DNA of 43,050 nt from an uncultured Pelagibacteraceae bacterium (GTDB lineage Bacteria > Pseudomonadota > Alphaproteobacteria > Pelagibacterales > Pelagibacteraceae), in NCBI GenBank assembly GCA_902555275.1, contig CACDRY010000009.1:1-43050 (forward strand), given 5' to 3'. Positions 8,656 through 17,115 of this stretch are shown here, in pieces. Positions within the stretch are counted from its first letter, which is position 1; each line of letters starts with the position of its first letter. Position numbers and translations under genes: made by a program. The notes under the pieces were generated by a model. It saw only the letters and a program-made list of their open reading frames with translations, did no database searches and was not told the origin of the DNA.

Positions 8656-8728
8656 ATATTATCATAAACACTCATGAAAATAACTCATCCTCTCGTGCTG
8701 AAATTGGTAGACACAAAGGATTTAAAAT
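8651..8728 (+). pseudogene. Truncated tRNA-Leu copy 1 with upstream region
   Basis: This stretch resembles the region from the upstream sequence to the anticodon loop of the intact tRNA-Leu at 19748. It includes the D-arm run GAAATTGGTAGACACAAAGGA, one base differing later, and stops after TTTAAAA, with no 3' half. Several differences from the other copies, including three in the acceptor/D-stem segment, make it the most diverged and probably oldest copy. It marks the outer edge of the accessory block. Confidence 0.8.
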
Positions 8729-8749
8729 ACTTTTTTAGAAAAAGTTAAC

Positions 8750-9637
8750 TTATTTATCTTTCACGGAAATTAATTCTGGATACTTATCAAATAAAATTTC
8801 AGCAGGTCGCTCTCCAGACCTTAATGGATCAATCAGCATTACTTGGCTAGGCATAATATTAGTTAAATTACAATCTGTACCAAAAAGTTCAAAATAATTA
8901 AGTATATCTGAATACCATCTCACTTCAGCTTCCTTTGGTGAAGTAACTTCAAATGCAACCCTATTTTTACCAAAGTGTTCGAGCACTCCAGTTAGTACAT
9001 CTGACTTACTGTCATGAAGTTCAATTTCTTCATGATCAATAAGCATTGAAAATGCTCCATATTCAAAAAAAGGTTCAGCGCTTTCAACAATTTGTTTTAA
9101 TGTTGCAGGAGTATTTTTTTTTGTTTTATTCCATCCACTTTCTGGATGATGTTCATAAATTATATTCATGCCATTTTTAATCGCATGATTGCACCAAGCT
9201 TTAATTTGATTTTCAGGGATGTCTCCAAATGTATTCATGAATTCCATTGCAGAAAATCCTAAATCTGCCGCAACATCAATTGCTTCATTTACTTTTCCCT
9301 TTTTAAAAGCTTTTATAAAATAACCATGATCTAAGTAAGGCTCTATCGAGTGTTTTTTATAAAGATCATTTTTACGTTCTAACCATTCCTTTGGATGTCC
9401 CAGAACTTGCATTGTTGCAATTTTAACATGGTCAATCCTGTTACCCGCAACCTCTAGAAAGTCTTCTAATTCACGAAGTCCCATTCTTTCGTGGTACCAA
9501 GGGCCTTCATCAAAACCCACATCTTTCAACCATAGTTGTGATTTAGTTCTGGGCTTGGGTTCTATAGCATTTAAATCAAATACTTTTGATATCGAATTTT
9601 TTGTTTTAGACATGTTTTTTGCTTTTATATTAGTCAA
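8750..9637 (-). CDS. ComA-like protein (phosphosulfolactate synthase family)
   Basis: The 295-residue product resembles ComA, a TIM-barrel enzyme that joins sulfite to phosphoenolpyruvate to give (2R)-phospho-3-sulfolactate. Seen motifs are PRTKSQLW near residue 32, GLRELEDFLEVAG with DHVKIATMQ, AADLGFSAMEFMN, and a late MLIDHEEIELHDS segment. The archaeal enzyme is about 250 residues; this one has an N-terminal extension of about 30, and a later in-frame ATG (residue 9) could be the true start. It diverges from a tctC-like gene with 127 bp between them. A second ComA-like gene lies beyond the transporter. Family membership is fairly clear, but the substrate is not. Confidence 0.7.
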   Translation of the reverse strand: MTNIKAKNMSKTKNSISKVFDLNAIEPKPRTKSQLWLKDVGFDEGPWYHERMGLRELEDFLEVAGNRIDHVKIATMQVLGHPKEWLERKNDLYKKHSIEPYLDHGYFIKAFKKGKVNEAIDVAADLGFSAMEFMNTFGDIPENQIKAWCNHAIKNGMNIIYEHHPESGWNKTKKNTPATLKQIVESAEPFFEYGAFSMLIDHEEIELHDSKSDVLTGVLEHFGKNRVAFEVTSPKEAEVRWYSDILNYFELFGTDCNLTNIMPSQVMLIDPLRSGERPAEILFDKYPELISVKDK

Positions 9638-9703
9638 ATAGATAAATTTCTAACTAAATACGTCATATTTAAAGTTCTTGAGGATGAAAAAAAATATAAT
9701 TAG

Positions 9704-9733
9704 TTGAAAGACCCATAATGAACACGTTATACT
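9704..9733 (+). promoter_or_regulatory. Candidate sigma-70 promoter of tctC
   Basis: TTGAAA at 9704-9709 and TATACT at 9728-9733 are separated by 18 bp, in the intergenic region before the transporter gene. The start would fall near 9740, leaving a short leader. The match was read by eye; AT-rich DNA gives many chance matches. Confidence 0.5.
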
Positions 9734-9751
9734 ATCTCTAACAATATTCTC

Positions 9752-9760
9752 AAGGGGGGA
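9752..9760 (+). promoter_or_regulatory. Strong purine/G-rich ribosome site of tctC
   Basis: AAGGGGGGA ends four bases before the ATG at 9765. Most genes here have weak or no Shine-Dalgarno sites, so this run of six G stands out. It fits the high synthesis expected of a solute-binding protein. Confidence 0.6.
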
Positions 9761-9764
9761 AATT

Positions 9765-10838
9765 ATGCGTAAAATTCTAATATTAATATTAATGTCGTTA
9801 TTTTCGTTTGTATCCATTGGAAATGCAGATGTGAATTTCGCAGGCAAAACAGTTACATGGGTTGTGCCATTTAAAGAAGGTGGTGGTACAAGTAGATTTG
9901 CAAGATTTATTCAACCTTTCTTAAAAAAATATTTACCTGGAAATCCTGATGTCCAAATCATGCACATACCAGGAGGTGGAGCTATTAAAGGCTCAAATTA
10001 TTTTGAAAAAAATGCAAAAGCAGATGGAACTTTTATTTTTGGATGCTCAACTTCAGTTATAGTTAATGTTGCGACTGGAAATCCACTTGTTAAATATAAT
10101 CTAAGTGAATACCGACCAGTAGTCTTGCTACCGCAAAATACTCATTGGTTTACACGTTCAGATTTAGCTGAGCCACACGATCTATCTAAAATTAAAGAAA
10201 GAAAGTTGGTTCTTTATGCATTGAAAACTCCTGCATCTGCAGATTTATTTCACATATGGATTTATGAGAAACTTGGTATAAAAGGAGCTAAACCTATACC
10301 TGGTCTTTCATCTTCAGGAGGTTATCAAGCATTCCTAAGAGGCGAAATTCATCTAAGTTCACATGGTGCAGCGAATTATGTAAAAAAAGTTAAGCCTGAA
10401 ATAGAAAAAGGAAAAGTTGTAGATTTAATGACATTAGGAATTATTGGGGCTGATGGTTCAGTTTCTAGAAATCCTTTGGCACCAAATGCACCTACATTTC
10501 CTGAAATGTATGAGAAGGTAAATGGTAAAAAACTTGAGGGTGATGACTTAGAAGCATACTATGCAATAGGCGCTGCATGGTCTCAAGCATCTAAAGCAAT
10601 GATGCTTCCAGCAGGTGCATCCGATGAAATAGTAAAAGCATACAGAGATGCAGCTATTAAAATGACAAATGACCCAGAGTTTAAGGCTAAAGCTGTAAAA
10701 GCTCTTGGACCATTTCCATTAATCATAGGAGAAGAAGCAGGTGAAATTATTAAAAAGGCTGCAGTATTTTCAGATACTACTAAAAAGCAATTAAATGCAG
10801 CTCTAAAGAAACATAAATTCACATATAGAGTTCAATAG
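9765..10838 (+). CDS. tctC: TctC-type periplasmic solute-binding protein (TTT transporter)
   Basis: The 357-residue protein has a signal peptide cleaved near NADVNFA (about residue 21-23). It shows the Bug/TctC pattern: WVVPFKEGGGTSRFAR near the start, HIPGGGAIKGSNYF, and the central GGYQAFLRGEIHLSS segment. TctC-type proteins deliver small carboxylates to a TctA/TctB membrane pair; relatives carry citrate, other dicarboxylates and, in some bacteria, sulfolactate (SlcH). It is followed by a hairpin and the fused membrane gene. Flanking ComA-like genes make a C3 sulfonate a reasonable guess for the ligand, but the sequence alone cannot show it. Confidence 0.88.
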   Translation: MRKILILILMSLFSFVSIGNADVNFAGKTVTWVVPFKEGGGTSRFARFIQPFLKKYLPGNPDVQIMHIPGGGAIKGSNYFEKNAKADGTFIFGCSTSVIVNVATGNPLVKYNLSEYRPVVLLPQNTHWFTRSDLAEPHDLSKIKERKLVLYALKTPASADLFHIWIYEKLGIKGAKPIPGLSSSGGYQAFLRGEIHLSSHGAANYVKKVKPEIEKGKVVDLMTLGIIGADGSVSRNPLAPNAPTFPEMYEKVNGKKLEGDDLEAYYAIGAAWSQASKAMMLPAGASDEIVKAYRDAAIKMTNDPEFKAKAVKALGPFPLIIGEEAGEIIKKAAVFSDTTKKQLNAALKKHKFTYRVQ

Positions 10839-10854
10839 AACAAATAAAAAAAGT

Positions 10855-10884
10855 GCTGCTAGCTAATAGCTAGCAGCTTTTTTT
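10855..10884 (+). terminator. Intrinsic terminator/attenuator between tctC and tctA-tctB
   Basis: A perfect 10-bp stem (GCTGCTAGCT with AGCTAGCAGC, loop AAT) is followed at once by seven T and then the ATG of the next gene at 10885. Upstream A residues can extend the stem. It should reduce read-through from tctC into the membrane gene and hides that gene's ribosome-binding region. Confidence 0.85.
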
Positions 10885-12870
10885 ATGGAACAATTATTAG
10901 CTGCACTTTTTCAACTTTTTGAACCTACTCATTTAGCATTTCTATTTGCAGGTACTTTACTTGGTTTAATTGTTGGTATCCTTCCAGGTATGGGTGGAAC
11001 GTCAGGTTTAGCTCTGGTTTTACCTTTTGTTTTTACAATGGAGCCTTCACATGCTCTTGCAATGATGATTGGAGTTTTAGCTCCTACGACAACTTCTGAT
11101 ACTTTTCCTGCTGTGCTTATGGGAGTACCTGGTACTGCAGGATCTCAAGCAACAGTAATGGATGGTTTTCCACTTTCCAAAAAAGGCATGGCTGCAAGAG
11201 CGTTAAGTGCTGCCTTTAGTGCTTCGTTGCTTGGAGGTATCTTTGGGGCTTTAATATTATCTATATCCATTTATTACGCCATTCCAATAATAATGGCATT
11301 TGGATTTGGAGAACAGTTCCTTTTAGTAGTTCTTGCTTTATTAATGGTGGGAGCTCTTACAGGTGACAATTTATTTAAAGGTATTGCTTCTTGTTTTTTA
11401 GGTTTAATTATTGGATCAATAGGAACAGCCCCAATTACAGGAGATCCAAGATACACATTTAATACATTGTATCTTTTAGAAGGTGTTCCTCTTGTTGTTG
11501 TTGGACTAGGATTGTTTGCAATTCCAGAAATAGTTGGCCTACTTGATGCTAAAGGCTCAATTGCAAAATCACTGAATACAAAAAAAGGGTGGTTCACAGG
11601 TTTAAAAGATGTAGTAAAAAATTGGTTTTTAGTTTTAAGATGTTCTACTCTCGGTTGTCTAGTTGGAGCTTTACCCGGTTTAGGAGGAACAGTCGTTGAC
11701 TGGATTGCATATAGTCACTTAAAACAAACGACAAAAGATACTTCTCAATTTGGTAAAGGTGATATCCGAGGGGTTATAGCACCTGAGTCTGCAAATAATG
11801 CAAAAGAGGGTGGAGCATTAATTCCAACATTGATTTTTGGAATACCTGGTTCTGGTAATAAGGTTTTATTACTTGGAGGTTTTGTTCTAATTGGAATTGA
11901 ACCTGGTTTAGATATGGTAACGACAAACTTAGATCTTACCTATCTAATGATTTGGTCATTAGCTATTGCAAATATTTTAGGTGCTGGGATTTGTATGGGC
12001 TTTTCATCTCAAATTTCGAAATTCACTTTAGTTCCATATTACATACTTGCACCTGTAATGGTTAGTTTAATATTTTTTGCAACATTTAACATTAATAGGG
12101 ACTGGTATGATTTTATTGGACTATTATCATTTGGTATAATTGGTATTACCTTTAAAAACTTTGGTTGGTCTAGACCGGCACTTCTAATTGGTTTCTTTTT
12201 ATCAAGCAAAGTTGAACTGCTAAGCTATCAAACTCAAGCAGTATATGGTTTAAGTTTTTTATCCCGTCCAGTTTCAATAATTCTTATAATTTTGTGTCTT
12301 GCTACTATCGTTCTTTTGACAAAACAAAAGTTTGATAGTAATTATAGATCTGATCTTATTCAAGGTAAGCTTACTCAAATTTATTATATAGTCATATTAC
12401 TCTGTCTACCTCTATCTATGATTTGGTTTACTAGTAGTTTAGATTATCGTGCTAACTTGTTTCCAATAAGTCTAAGTATAATAGCTTTATCACTCTTAGT
12501 TTTTATACTTATTGTAAAAATTGCTGACTTAAAAAATTTATCATTTTTAAATAATACATTTATGAAATTTGCTCGATCAAATATTTTTGAAATAAGTGGG
12601 AACTTTAATAATCAACTTTTTTATTATTTAAGTTTTATTGGTTTTTTATTAATGAATTTTATATTTGGTTTTCCAATTGCAGCAGCACTTTTTATTAATA
12701 TGTTTATATTATTTCACAATAGGAAAGCTTATGTGTCATCAATTTGTATTTCTGCTGTATTGATGGTAATACTCTGGTCGTTGTCATCCCTGCTAACTTT
12801 ACAGTTTCCAAATGGTTTGATAGGATTATTTATCGATTTACCCTGGTGGCTTGGTGGGCAATTGAATTAA
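10885..12870 (+). CDS. Fused TctA-TctB membrane subunit of a TTT transporter
   Basis: This 661-residue membrane protein joins both membrane parts of a tripartite tricarboxylate transporter. Residues 1 to about 495 are TctA-like, with the two repeated motifs GILPGMGGTSGLALVLPFVF near residue 32 and GALPGLGGTVVDWIAYSH near 260, then APESANNAKEGGALIPT. The last 160 residues have four helices, as in the small TctB subunit. Usually TctA is about 500 residues and TctB about 150, in separate genes. The gene starts directly after the U-tract of a hairpin and has no Shine-Dalgarno site, so it may be made at a lower level than TctC. Confidence 0.88.
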   Translation: MEQLLAALFQLFEPTHLAFLFAGTLLGLIVGILPGMGGTSGLALVLPFVFTMEPSHALAMMIGVLAPTTTSDTFPAVLMGVPGTAGSQATVMDGFPLSKKGMAARALSAAFSASLLGGIFGALILSISIYYAIPIIMAFGFGEQFLLVVLALLMVGALTGDNLFKGIASCFLGLIIGSIGTAPITGDPRYTFNTLYLLEGVPLVVVGLGLFAIPEIVGLLDAKGSIAKSLNTKKGWFTGLKDVVKNWFLVLRCSTLGCLVGALPGLGGTVVDWIAYSHLKQTTKDTSQFGKGDIRGVIAPESANNAKEGGALIPTLIFGIPGSGNKVLLLGGFVLIGIEPGLDMVTTNLDLTYLMIWSLAIANILGAGICMGFSSQISKFTLVPYYILAPVMVSLIFFATFNINRDWYDFIGLLSFGIIGITFKNFGWSRPALLIGFFLSSKVELLSYQTQAVYGLSFLSRPVSIILIILCLATIVLLTKQKFDSNYRSDLIQGKLTQIYYIVILLCLPLSMIWFTSSLDYRANLFPISLSIIALSLLVFILIVKIADLKNLSFLNNTFMKFARSNIFEISGNFNNQLFYYLSFIGFLLMNFIFGFPIAAALFINMFILFHNRKAYVSSICISAVLMVILWSLSSLLTLQFPNGLIGLFIDLPWWLGGQLN

Positions 12871-12886
12871 ATAAATATAATTTATA

Positions 12887-13681
12887 ATGACTGAAATAAC
12901 ATTTCCAAAATTACCTTTCATAAAAAGAAAGGAGAAACCTCGTGAGACAGGCATAAATTATGTTAGGGCACCTGTGATGGTAGGAAATTGTATAGATGAT
13001 TACTTAGAAGCATATGCAAACCTTGTTGATATCTTTAAGATTTCTGGAAAACAAGGTGCAATGATGAGTAAAAAATCTCTTTTGAGATTTATCGAAACCT
13101 GCAAAAAACATAGTGTTCAAGTTGCATTAGGAAATCCAATTATGGACGTTGCAATGTCTGGTGGTAAAGAAGTGGTAGATGATTATCTGGATACAGTTGT
13201 TAATCTAGGTATTGATATAATTGAAATTTCAAGAATAGCTCGTTCTTTAGATGATGATGAGATGTGTAGACTGATCGAAAATGCAACAGGCAAAGGGATA
13301 AAAGTTATTAATGAGGTTGGTGTCGCGTTTGCACATTCCAAGGTTATTGAGGAAGAAATTTTTGTAGAACGAATTAAAATGCAATCTAAAAGATTTATTG
13401 AGGCTGGTTCATGGAAAATATTACTAGAATCAGAAGGTTTAACAGAAAATCTTGATAAGAAAGATTATAGATGGAATGTAATTGATAAAATTATTAGTCC
13501 ACTTCATTTGAATCAATTTATGGTTGAGGCTGATGACCAGGATGTATTATCAAAATATATAGAGTTCTATGGACCAGGTATAAATATGATGGTTGATTAT
13601 ACAAGAGTGCTTAAAATGGAAGATGCCCGCTTAGGCTTTGGACCATCTCAATCACTTTGGGGTAAAGTAGTTAAATATTAA
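12887..13681 (+). CDS. Second ComA-like protein (phosphosulfolactate synthase family)
   Basis: The 264-residue product is close to the usual length of ComA. It opens with KEKPRETGINYVRAPVM, then VDIFKISGKQGAMMSKKSL, a VALGNP segment, DIIEISRIARSLDDDEMCRLI, and KVINEVGVAF, spaced as in ComA TIM barrels. It starts 16 bp after the fused transporter gene, so the two are probably co-transcribed. It is clearly diverged from the ComA-like protein at 8750-9637, so this is not a recent duplication. Two different family members beside one transporter suggest that one acts on the imported compound or its phosphate (inference). Confidence 0.7.
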   Translation: MTEITFPKLPFIKRKEKPRETGINYVRAPVMVGNCIDDYLEAYANLVDIFKISGKQGAMMSKKSLLRFIETCKKHSVQVALGNPIMDVAMSGGKEVVDDYLDTVVNLGIDIIEISRIARSLDDDEMCRLIENATGKGIKVINEVGVAFAHSKVIEEEIFVERIKMQSKRFIEAGSWKILLESEGLTENLDKKDYRWNVIDKIISPLHLNQFMVEADDQDVLSKYIEFYGPGINMMVDYTRVLKMEDARLGFGPSQSLWGKVVKY

Positions 13682-13703
13682 AAATTCTTTACAGTATTTA
13701 AAA

Positions 13704-14924
13704 TTAAATATAACGCATATTATCTTCGTTAACTGCTTTTTCTAATCTTATTAAAAAATCTGGTATTGCACTTTTAACTCTGCTCCATGTAGGTATAAAA
13801 GGTGTATCCATTGGATTTTGATAGAAAGCATCTCCAGCTTTCATAATATTTGCAGCAAATAACTCAACTGCCTTTTCTTCTGTATGAGAGTCGAATTTTA
13901 AACCATTCATTTGTGCATCATTTCTATATGCATCTATTAAGTCTAAAGCTGCTCTATAATATGTTGCCTTTAAAGATCTAAATTGTTCTTTACTGAATGA
14001 ATGACCTTGAGTTGCTAATTTTTTTATAAATGTTTTGATTATATCAATAGACATTCTTGATAGACCTTGTTTTTCGTCATTTATAGATAAATTTTGATGT
14101 TTATGATCATATGTATCTGCTAAATCTACCTGACATATATTTTGTGGAGAAAAGTTTCTTTGCATTTCTGATAAAATTCCAATTTCTATTCCCCAATCTG
14201 ATGAAATTCTTAATTCTGGTAAAATATTTCTACGAAATGAAAATTCTCCTGCTAAAGGATATTTAAAAGATTTCATAAAGTTTAAATAATCACTATTTCC
14301 AATCGTTTTTTCTAATGCATTTAAAAGTGGGAAAACTAGTAATCTTGCAACTCTTCCATTCATTTTATTATCTGCAACTCTTGGATAAAAACCTTTACAA
14401 AATTCAAAATTAAATAATGGATTTACAACAGGATAGAATAGTTTTGCTAACATTCTACGATCATAAGTTTTAATATCACAATCATGTAATGCCACAGACC
14501 TTGCGCTGTCTCTTGCAATAGACATTCCTATACAATACCAAACATTTCTACCTTTCCCATATTCATTAGGAGCAAGGTCTAATTTTTTTAACTCTTTGTC
14601 TAATTTTTTAAGATTAGGACCGTCATTCCAGAGAATTGTGAAAGGTGTTTCCAATTTTTCAAAAAATGTCCAAGCTTTTCTTGCTTGAGCCTCAGTAGCT
14701 CTATCTAATCCTATAATTATATGGTTAAGGTAATTTGTTTTACTTATTTCACTTACAATTTTAGGTAGCGCATCACCTTTTAGCTCAGAATAAAGACAAG
14801 GCAAAATTAGTTCCATCTTTCTTTCTTTGGAAAAATTTAAAAGATCTTTCTCTAGTTCTTTTGTTGACTTGGTGCCAAAGTCATGAAGTGTTGATATAGT
14901 CCCATCTTGATAGAAATCACTCAT
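13704..14924 (-). CDS. gpgS: Glucosyl-3-phosphoglycerate synthase (GT81)
   Basis: This 406-residue GT-A glycosyltransferase has the features of GpgS, which makes glucosyl-3-phosphoglycerate from an NDP-glucose and 3-phosphoglycerate. Seen: ELILPCLYSEL early, HIIIGLDRAT, the metal-binding DCD at 148-150 inside ALHDCDIKTYDRR, and GEFSFRRNILPELRISSDWGIEIG. Its neighbour upstream on the same strand is a HAD phosphatase of the mannosyl/glucosyl-3-phosphoglycerate phosphatase type, so together they make the compatible solute glucosylglycerate. That compound helps salt tolerance and accumulates under nitrogen limitation in several marine bacteria. The gene converges on the ComA-like gene with a 22-bp gap. 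Confidence 0.85.
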   Translation of the reverse strand: MSDFYQDGTISTLHDFGTKSTKELEKDLLNFSKERKMELILPCLYSELKGDALPKIVSEISKTNYLNHIIIGLDRATEAQARKAWTFFEKLETPFTILWNDGPNLKKLDKELKKLDLAPNEYGKGRNVWYCIGMSIARDSARSVALHDCDIKTYDRRMLAKLFYPVVNPLFNFEFCKGFYPRVADNKMNGRVARLLVFPLLNALEKTIGNSDYLNFMKSFKYPLAGEFSFRRNILPELRISSDWGIEIGILSEMQRNFSPQNICQVDLADTYDHKHQNLSINDEKQGLSRMSIDIIKTFIKKLATQGHSFSKEQFRSLKATYYRAALDLIDAYRNDAQMNGLKFDSHTEEKAVELFAANIMKAGDAFYQNPMDTPFIPTWSRVKSAIPDFLIRLEKAVNEDNMRYI

Positions 14925-14938
14925 GGCGGCAACCTATC

Positions 14939-15739
14939 CTAAGATTCAATTTTTTGTATAGCCGTTTTGATCACATCAGCCCATCCTAAAGGAGATGGCT
15001 CAGAAGATTTGATTAAATTATCAATATTTATAAACGAACTATCGAAGTTATCATTTTTAACCAAACATGGATAATCAGTCTGTTTTATCATTTCTATATC
15101 ATTTTCATTATCACCAACACCAATTGTTATGATTTCATCATCCAATTGTTTTCTTATTAATTGAAGAGCTTTGGACATGGCTATTGATTTATTAACATTA
15201 TCACAAACATTCATTAATCTTCCACCAGTCTGAATAGTTAATCCAGAATTTTTTAAAATTTTTGTAAATTCATTTTTTTCAGTTTCAGTTCCATTAAATT
15301 TAATTGGTAATGAATGGTCTCTCTTAATTGCTAGCTTAATTTTATCTAATGGAAGCCCCAAGATTTTTTGCTGCACTTCTATTTCTAATTCTAAAATGTG
15401 AGTAGTTTTATTTTTAAAATCTAGGTTGATATTTTCTTCATATACATTTCGTATTTCATTTATTGTTCTGCTTATTATTATTTTGTTAGGTAAATTATGG
15501 TGAATTTTATTTAATCCATGAATAGATGATCCATTCTCTGTAATAAAACTTAAATCTAAATTATTCTGTTCATTAAAATCTAATAATTCAGCTTCTGTTT
15601 TACTGGAGTTTGGAATTATTATTATACCGTTTCTAACCAGTTCTTTAAAATAATCTTTAATAACATCAAATTTAAAAGTTTCTTTATCTAATAGAGAACC
15701 ATCTAAATCTGTAAAAATTAAAATTTTTTTTTTGGGCAT
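14939..15739 (-). CDS. HAD phosphatase, mannosyl/glucosyl-3-phosphoglycerate phosphatase type
   Basis: The 266-residue protein has HAD motif I FTDLDGSLLD (nucleophile D11, acid D13), a motif II region near PNSSKTEAELLDF, and motif IV GVGDNENDIEM near the C-terminus, with the C2 cap typical of the MPGP/YedP family. It should remove phosphate from glucosyl-3-phosphoglycerate to release glucosylglycerate. It is 14 bp upstream of gpgS on the same strand, so it is transcribed first. Whether it prefers glucosyl or mannosyl substrate cannot be read from sequence; the partner gene favours glucosyl. Confidence 0.82.
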   Translation of the reverse strand: MPKKKILIFTDLDGSLLDKETFKFDVIKDYFKELVRNGIIIIPNSSKTEAELLDFNEQNNLDLSFITENGSSIHGLNKIHHNLPNKIIISRTINEIRNVYEENINLDFKNKTTHILELEIEVQQKILGLPLDKIKLAIKRDHSLPIKFNGTETEKNEFTKILKNSGLTIQTGGRLMNVCDNVNKSIAMSKALQLIRKQLDDEIITIGVGDNENDIEMIKQTDYPCLVKNDNFDSSFINIDNLIKSSEPSPLGWADVIKTAIQKIES

Positions 15740-15778
15740 AATAAAATAGTAAATTTAATTATTTAAAGTTAACTTGAA

Positions 15779-15865
15779 CTTGTTCAATTATAAATATTAG
15801 CATAAACACTCATGAAATTCATTAATGTCCTCGTGGTGAAATTGGTAGACACAAAGGACTTAAAA
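15779..15865 (+). pseudogene. Truncated tRNA-Leu copy 2 with intact promoter region
   Basis: These 87 bp match 19700-19786 with two differences (C/T in the -10 region and T/C in the acceptor stem). The match covers upstream DNA plus the tRNA 5' half up to TTAAAA in the anticodon loop; then similarity stops. It has no 3' half, so it cannot make a tRNA. The surrounding gene-free stretch 15740-16041 holds this copy, about 125 bp without recognised features, and a tandem CTAGACG repeat. The promoter-like TTGTTC...TAAACA could drive RNA towards the lyase-like gene at 16042. Confidence 0.88.
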
Positions 15866-15991
15866 AACATAGGGTAGGGATATTTTGTAGTTTCATACAG
15901 TCTCAGACAGTCTTAAATCTAATTAAATCCTACAATTTAATAAAACCATTGATTACTATTGTTGGAAAATATGAATAATAAATTCACTCAA

Positions 15992-16012
15992 ACTAGACGT
16001 AGACTAGACGTT
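15992..16012 (+). repeat. Tandem CTAGACG repeat, copy 1
   Basis: ACTAGACGTAGACTAGACG followed by TT contains two ACTAGACG units spaced 11 bp apart, about one helical turn. It ends 30 bp before the ATG of the lyase-like gene. Almost the same block precedes the next gene, and a third follows that gene. Confidence 0.85.
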
Positions 16013-16041
16013 AAAGAGATAGAATATTATTATTAATATAT

Positions 16042-17001
16042 ATGAAAAAATTTTTATTTTTATTATTTTTTCTCTTTTTAAATTATTCATATGCAGATCC
16101 AGTAGTATGGAAAGAATTAGCTGGAGGTAAAAGTAGTGGTAATTCGCGTTTAATTAATTTACCTGAAAGTGTTCTTGATGGAAAACAATTGAGAATGAAC
16201 CATTGGGATGCTTGCTGGCAGAAAGGTAAAGGACCTGATCACTGTTTGAAAATCACAGATGAGATTTCAAGAGAAGATAATATCTCTATTAAATTTGAAA
16301 GTCATCCAGGTGATTGTGGGATATACAAAAAATCTAATGATAGCAAAAACAACTTTAACAATTGCTATGAGGGAGCACGACGAGTTTTTATAGGAACTAA
16401 GTATCGAGATTGGGGAAGTAAATGGCTTTCATTTTCTGTATTAATCCCTAAAAATTATATTCATTCAAATACACCACTTATATTCAATCAAATACATAGA
16501 AAAAGCAAAGGTGCACATTATAGAATGGGTATCTCACCTGAAGGAATTGTAAACATAGAGTTAAGAAGTTTTCTTCACGACAATAAGTGCGTTAAAATTA
16601 GTAAAAAACTACTAGGAAAAAATATTTGTAGAAAAATAAGTGAAAAATATCACGATCCACCTTTTTTTGATTTAAAACATTTTTCTAATCACTTGGGAAA
16701 GTGGATAGATGTAATAGTGCATACACCTAATAAGAAAAGTTTACTCATGTGGGTTAACGGAAAAAAAATTATTAATATGGAAAATAAAATGCCAGGAAAC
16801 TCATCATTCTCATCAACAAATTTTGGTATTTATCAGCCAAGAGCAAATCAAATAAAAGCTAAAGGAAAAAAAGTGGGAACTAAATGGAATTATGAGGAAG
16901 CTTCAACAGTTCAAATTTTGTATATAGATGAAATAAGATTTGCAGATCAATGCAATCAATTAAACTTAATAAATTTAGGTTATAATTGTAACAAACTTTA
17001 A
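16042..17001 (+). CDS. Secreted polysaccharide-lyase-like (jelly-roll) protein
   Basis: The 319-residue protein has a signal peptide (cleavage near SYADP, residue 18-19). The body resembles heparinase I/alginate-lyase-type jelly-roll proteins (PF14099-like): WGSKWLSFSVLIPKNY, LIFNQIHRKS, HYRMGISPEG, then GKWIDVIVHTPNKKSLLMWVNGKKI and FGIYQPRAN. In that family the QIH and the Y-R-P region form the substrate cleft. Several Cys in the N-terminal half could make disulfides in the periplasm. It precedes a second secreted lyase-like gene with the same upstream repeat. Family assignment is by pattern only, and the substrate is unknown. Confidence 0.65.
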   Translation: MKKFLFLLFFLFLNYSYADPVVWKELAGGKSSGNSRLINLPESVLDGKQLRMNHWDACWQKGKGPDHCLKITDEISREDNISIKFESHPGDCGIYKKSNDSKNNFNNCYEGARRVFIGTKYRDWGSKWLSFSVLIPKNYIHSNTPLIFNQIHRKSKGAHYRMGISPEGIVNIELRSFLHDNKCVKISKKLLGKNICRKISEKYHDPPFFDLKHFSNHLGKWIDVIVHTPNKKSLLMWVNGKKIINMENKMPGNSSFSSTNFGIYQPRANQIKAKGKKVGTKWNYEEASTVQILYIDEIRFADQCNQLNLINLGYNCNKL

Positions 17002-17063
17002 TATGAATTGATTTTAAACAATGTTAGAAAAAAATCAGGTATTAAATAGGATATTATAGGATA

Positions 17064-17084
17064 ACTAGACGTAAACTAGACGTT
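17064..17084 (+). repeat. Tandem CTAGACG repeat, copy 2
   Basis: ACTAGACGTAAACTAGACG followed by TT differs from copy 1 by one base and ends 31 bp before the ATG at 17116. The following ATAGAATATTAT run is also shared with copy 1. The preceding AAATAGGATATTATAGGA is shared with copy 3, so copy 2 has homology on both sides. Confidence 0.85.
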
Positions 17085-17115
17085 AGATAGATAGAATATT
17101 ATAATCAATAGACCT

